Source: an uncultured Pelagibacteraceae bacterium (lineage in GTDB: Bacteria > Pseudomonadota > Alphaproteobacteria > Pelagibacterales > Pelagibacteraceae). From it: 54,591 bases of DNA. This document shows, piece after piece, positions 53,145-54,591 of this stretch. The DNA lies in contig CACNSD010000009.1 of the NCBI GenBank assembly GCA_902623075.1, positions 1-54,591 on the forward strand, written 5' to 3'. Within the stretch, counting starts at the first letter, position 1. Every line of letters starts with the position of its first letter. The notes below the pieces were generated by a model that saw nothing but the letters and a program-made list of their open reading frames with translations, did no database searches and had not been told where the DNA came from. The position numbers and the translations under genes are program-made.

Positions 53145-53390
53145 ATGAACAACAACGAAAAAAAAGAACTTCAGTCAGCTGCGTTTGAAAGGTTATTAAA
53201 GCATTTAGATGAAAGAAAAGATGTTCAAAATATCGAATTAATGAACTTAGCTGGTTTTTGTAGAAATTGTTTATCAAGATGGTTTAGAGAAGAGGGAGAA
53301 AAAAAAGGAATTTCAATTTCAGATCCAGAAGCTAGAGAACATGTTTATGGTATGCCCTACTCTGAATGGAAAGAAAAATATCAAAAATAA
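53145..53390 (+). CDS. DUF1244 protein
   Basis: 81 residues. LQSAAFERLLKHLDERKDVQNI, LMNLAGFCRNCLSRWF and HVYGMPYSEWKEKYQ match the DUF1244 family, a small alpha-helical domain with a conserved Cys-x2-Cys that is widespread in alphaproteobacteria. Function not known. It is divergent from the aldehyde dehydrogenase and abuts the convergent moaB gene. Confidence 0.93.
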   Translation: MNNNEKKELQSAAFERLLKHLDERKDVQNIELMNLAGFCRNCLSRWFREEGEKKGISISDPEAREHVYGMPYSEWKEKYQK

Positions 53391-53891
53391 TTATTTTTCT
53401 TTTAACCTTGGAAATAATTCAACAAAATTACATGGCTTGTGGTTAATATCCAATTGATGTTTTAAAATACCATCCCAAGCATCTGTTACTCCACCAGACG
53501 AACCAGGTAATGAAAAAATATATTTTCCATTGGATATGATAGCACAAGCTCTTGATTGAATTGATGAGGTACCAATAGTTTTTAAACTTATAGTCCTAAA
53601 AACTTCGCCAAATCCAGGTATATGTTTGTCAGCAATCTCATCAAGTGCTTCTGGAGTAATGTCCCGTCCAGTCAAACCTGTACCACCAGTAGTAATAATT
53701 ACATCAATAACTTTTTTATTAGTCCAATCTTTTAAGATTGATATAATATCCTCTTTATTATCTTTACAAATTTTTCTGTCTATTAATTTATGATTTGCTT
53801 CTACAATTTTGTTAACAAGAATTGAGCCTGATTTATCATTATCAATTGTCCTTGTATCTGTTACAGTCAGAAGGGCAATATTTACGTTCAT
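53391..53891 (-). CDS. moaB: Molybdenum cofactor biosynthesis protein MoaB
   Basis: 166 residues: NIALLTVTDTRTIDNDKSG start, TTGGTGLTGRDITPEAL (the molybdopterin-binding loop) and FSLPGSSGGVTDAW, matching the MoaB/MogA family. It adenylylates or otherwise processes molybdopterin before metal insertion. It is about 5 kb from the moaA operon and on the other strand. The start ATG is 19 bases from the divergent TauE-type gene. Confidence 0.92.
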   Translation of the reverse strand: MNVNIALLTVTDTRTIDNDKSGSILVNKIVEANHKLIDRKICKDNKEDIISILKDWTNKKVIDVIITTGGTGLTGRDITPEALDEIADKHIPGFGEVFRTISLKTIGTSSIQSRACAIISNGKYIFSLPGSSGGVTDAWDGILKHQLDINHKPCNFVELFPRLKEK

Positions 53892-53909
53892 AAATAATTT
53901 TTATTTTAA

Positions 53910-54591
53910 ATGATTATATTAGTATTATTATTCTTTTTAACAGCAATATTATACTCCAGTATTGGTTTTGGGGGTGGATCTACTTATCTTGCATTAATGT
54001 TAATTTGGGATATTCCTTATTACATTTTTCCTATAATTGCTCTAGTTTGTAATGTAATTGTAGTCTCTGGAAATTCTGTAAATTTTCTTAGATCAGGAAA
54101 CATTAATGTAAAACTCCTATGGCCATATTTAATTGGCTCAATACCATTCGCTTTTATTGGAGGATCTATATCATTAGATAAAGCATTATTTGAGATAATA
54201 TTATTTTTTGTTCTATTTCTTGCTGGTATCTTCCTATTATTGGAGAGTAAATCTTATGAAAAAAATATTACCAAATTTAATTCGATTAAAAAATATTTAT
54301 CCTTTTTAGTTGGTTCTACTATAGGTTTTTTTTCAGGCTTAGTAGGTATTGGTGGTGGTATATTTTTAAGCCCTCTTTTATTTTTAATGAAAGCTGGATA
54401 TCCAAAACATATTACTAGTACGGCTTCATTGTTTATTTTAATAAATTCTATTTTCGGCATCATGGGCCATTTAACAAAAAATCAAGTTTCTAGTGAAATA
54501 TTTGATTTTTGGCCATTTTTTCTTGTAGTATTTTTGGGGGGTCAAATTGGCAGCTTTATGAATATTAAAATTTTCTCTAACAAAACTTTAG
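53910..54591 (+). CDS. TauE/SafE-family (DUF81) permease, 3' end cut off
   Basis: The first 227 codons from the ATG at 53910, read to the window edge. Two halves of a repeated fold are visible, SSIGFGGGSTYLALMLIW and SGLVGIGGGIFLSPLLFLMKAG, both with the G-rich motif of the family, and about six membrane helices so far. Family members export sulphite, sulphoacetate or other organic anions. Substrate unknown. It is divergent from moaB with only 18 bases between starts. Confidence 0.88.
   Translation, partial: MIILVLLFFLTAILYSSIGFGGGSTYLALMLIWDIPYYIFPIIALVCNVIVVSGNSVNFLRSGNINVKLLWPYLIGSIPFAFIGGSISLDKALFEIILFFVLFLAGIFLLLESKSYEKNITKFNSIKKYLSFLVGSTIGFFSGLVGIGGGIFLSPLLFLMKAGYPKHITSTASLFILINSIFGIMGHLTKNQVSSEIFDFWPFFLVVFLGGQIGSFMNIKIFSNKTL

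Overview
The window looks like a chromosomal piece of a free-living marine alphaproteobacterium of the SAR11 / Pelagibacterales type. The DNA is very AT-rich, genes are tightly packed (many stop/start overlaps, no gene-free stretch above 300 bases, the longest being about 190 bases at 9226-9416), and gene content fits that group: a TPP-riboswitch-controlled sodium symporter of the ThiV type, small pentapeptide and GYD proteins, DUF1244, and many single-copy osmolyte/sugar uptake systems. Assignment to the group is inference from composition and gene families; no rRNA or other phylogenetic marker is present. No tRNA, rRNA, CRISPR array, insertion sequence or phage gene was found.

Layout. (1) 1-2207, minus: thiV-like symporter (cut by the window edge) behind a TPP riboswitch, a small unknown protein and a secreted pentapeptide-repeat protein. 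(2) 2258-9225, minus: sugar ABC operon malE-F-G-K type, followed by an SDR dehydrogenase, aldose 1-epimerase and a Gfo/Idh/MocA oxidoreductase. (3) 9417-14051, minus: tripartite tricarboxylate-type transporter tctC-B-A with an SDR and a ROK kinase, divergent from a PdxA-like dehydrogenase (14121-15116). (4) 15113-24211, minus: iolD, Gfo/Idh, D-2-hydroxyacid dehydrogenase, ribose-type ABC transporter, FucU mutarotase, ribokinase-type kinase and a second SDR that is a close paralogue of the one in (2). (5) 24304-26544, plus: aldehyde dehydrogenase and HpaI-type aldolase. (6) 26541-28074, minus: a DUF1907 (human C11orf54-like) protein, a MarR-like regulator and a frameshifted small ORF, divergent from (7) 28163-31926, plus: ketopantoate-reductase-like protein, two Fe(II)/2-oxoglutarate-type dioxygenases and a D-2-hydroxyacid dehydrogenase. 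(8) 31919-37908: Gfo/Idh enzyme, di-haem peroxidase, Sel1-repeat protein and a TRAP transporter. (9) 38020-45603: hydroxyacid dehydrogenase, pilin-like protein, iolE, Gfo/Idh, iolG and a second ribose-type (probably inositol) ABC transporter. (10) 45713-54591: GYD protein, molybdopterin operon moaA-C-D-E with msrP-msrQ and a two-gene XdhC, then DUF779-aldehyde dehydrogenase, DUF1244, moaB and a TauE-type permease cut by the window edge.

How it works together. Some 44 kb (about 2-46 kb) is almost entirely uptake plus oxidation of sugars, polyols and sugar acids: five high-affinity importers with periplasmic binding proteins (one malEFGK-type ABC, two ribose-type ABC, one TTT, one TRAP), five Gfo/Idh/MocA dehydrogenases, three D-2-hydroxyacid dehydrogenases, three SDRs, kinases, a mutarotase, an aldolase and an aldehyde dehydrogenase. 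Inositol catabolism is recognisable (IolG, IolE, IolD) but split over two loci and without IolB, IolC or IolJ in the window. Four of five binding-protein genes are followed directly by a strong terminator-like hairpin before the next operon gene, once inside the next coding sequence, which would set binding protein in excess over membrane parts. A short motif (TCTATACATA or its complement) recurs in three catabolic promoter regions. The right-hand part makes the molybdenum cofactor and the periplasmic methionine sulfoxide reductase that uses it.
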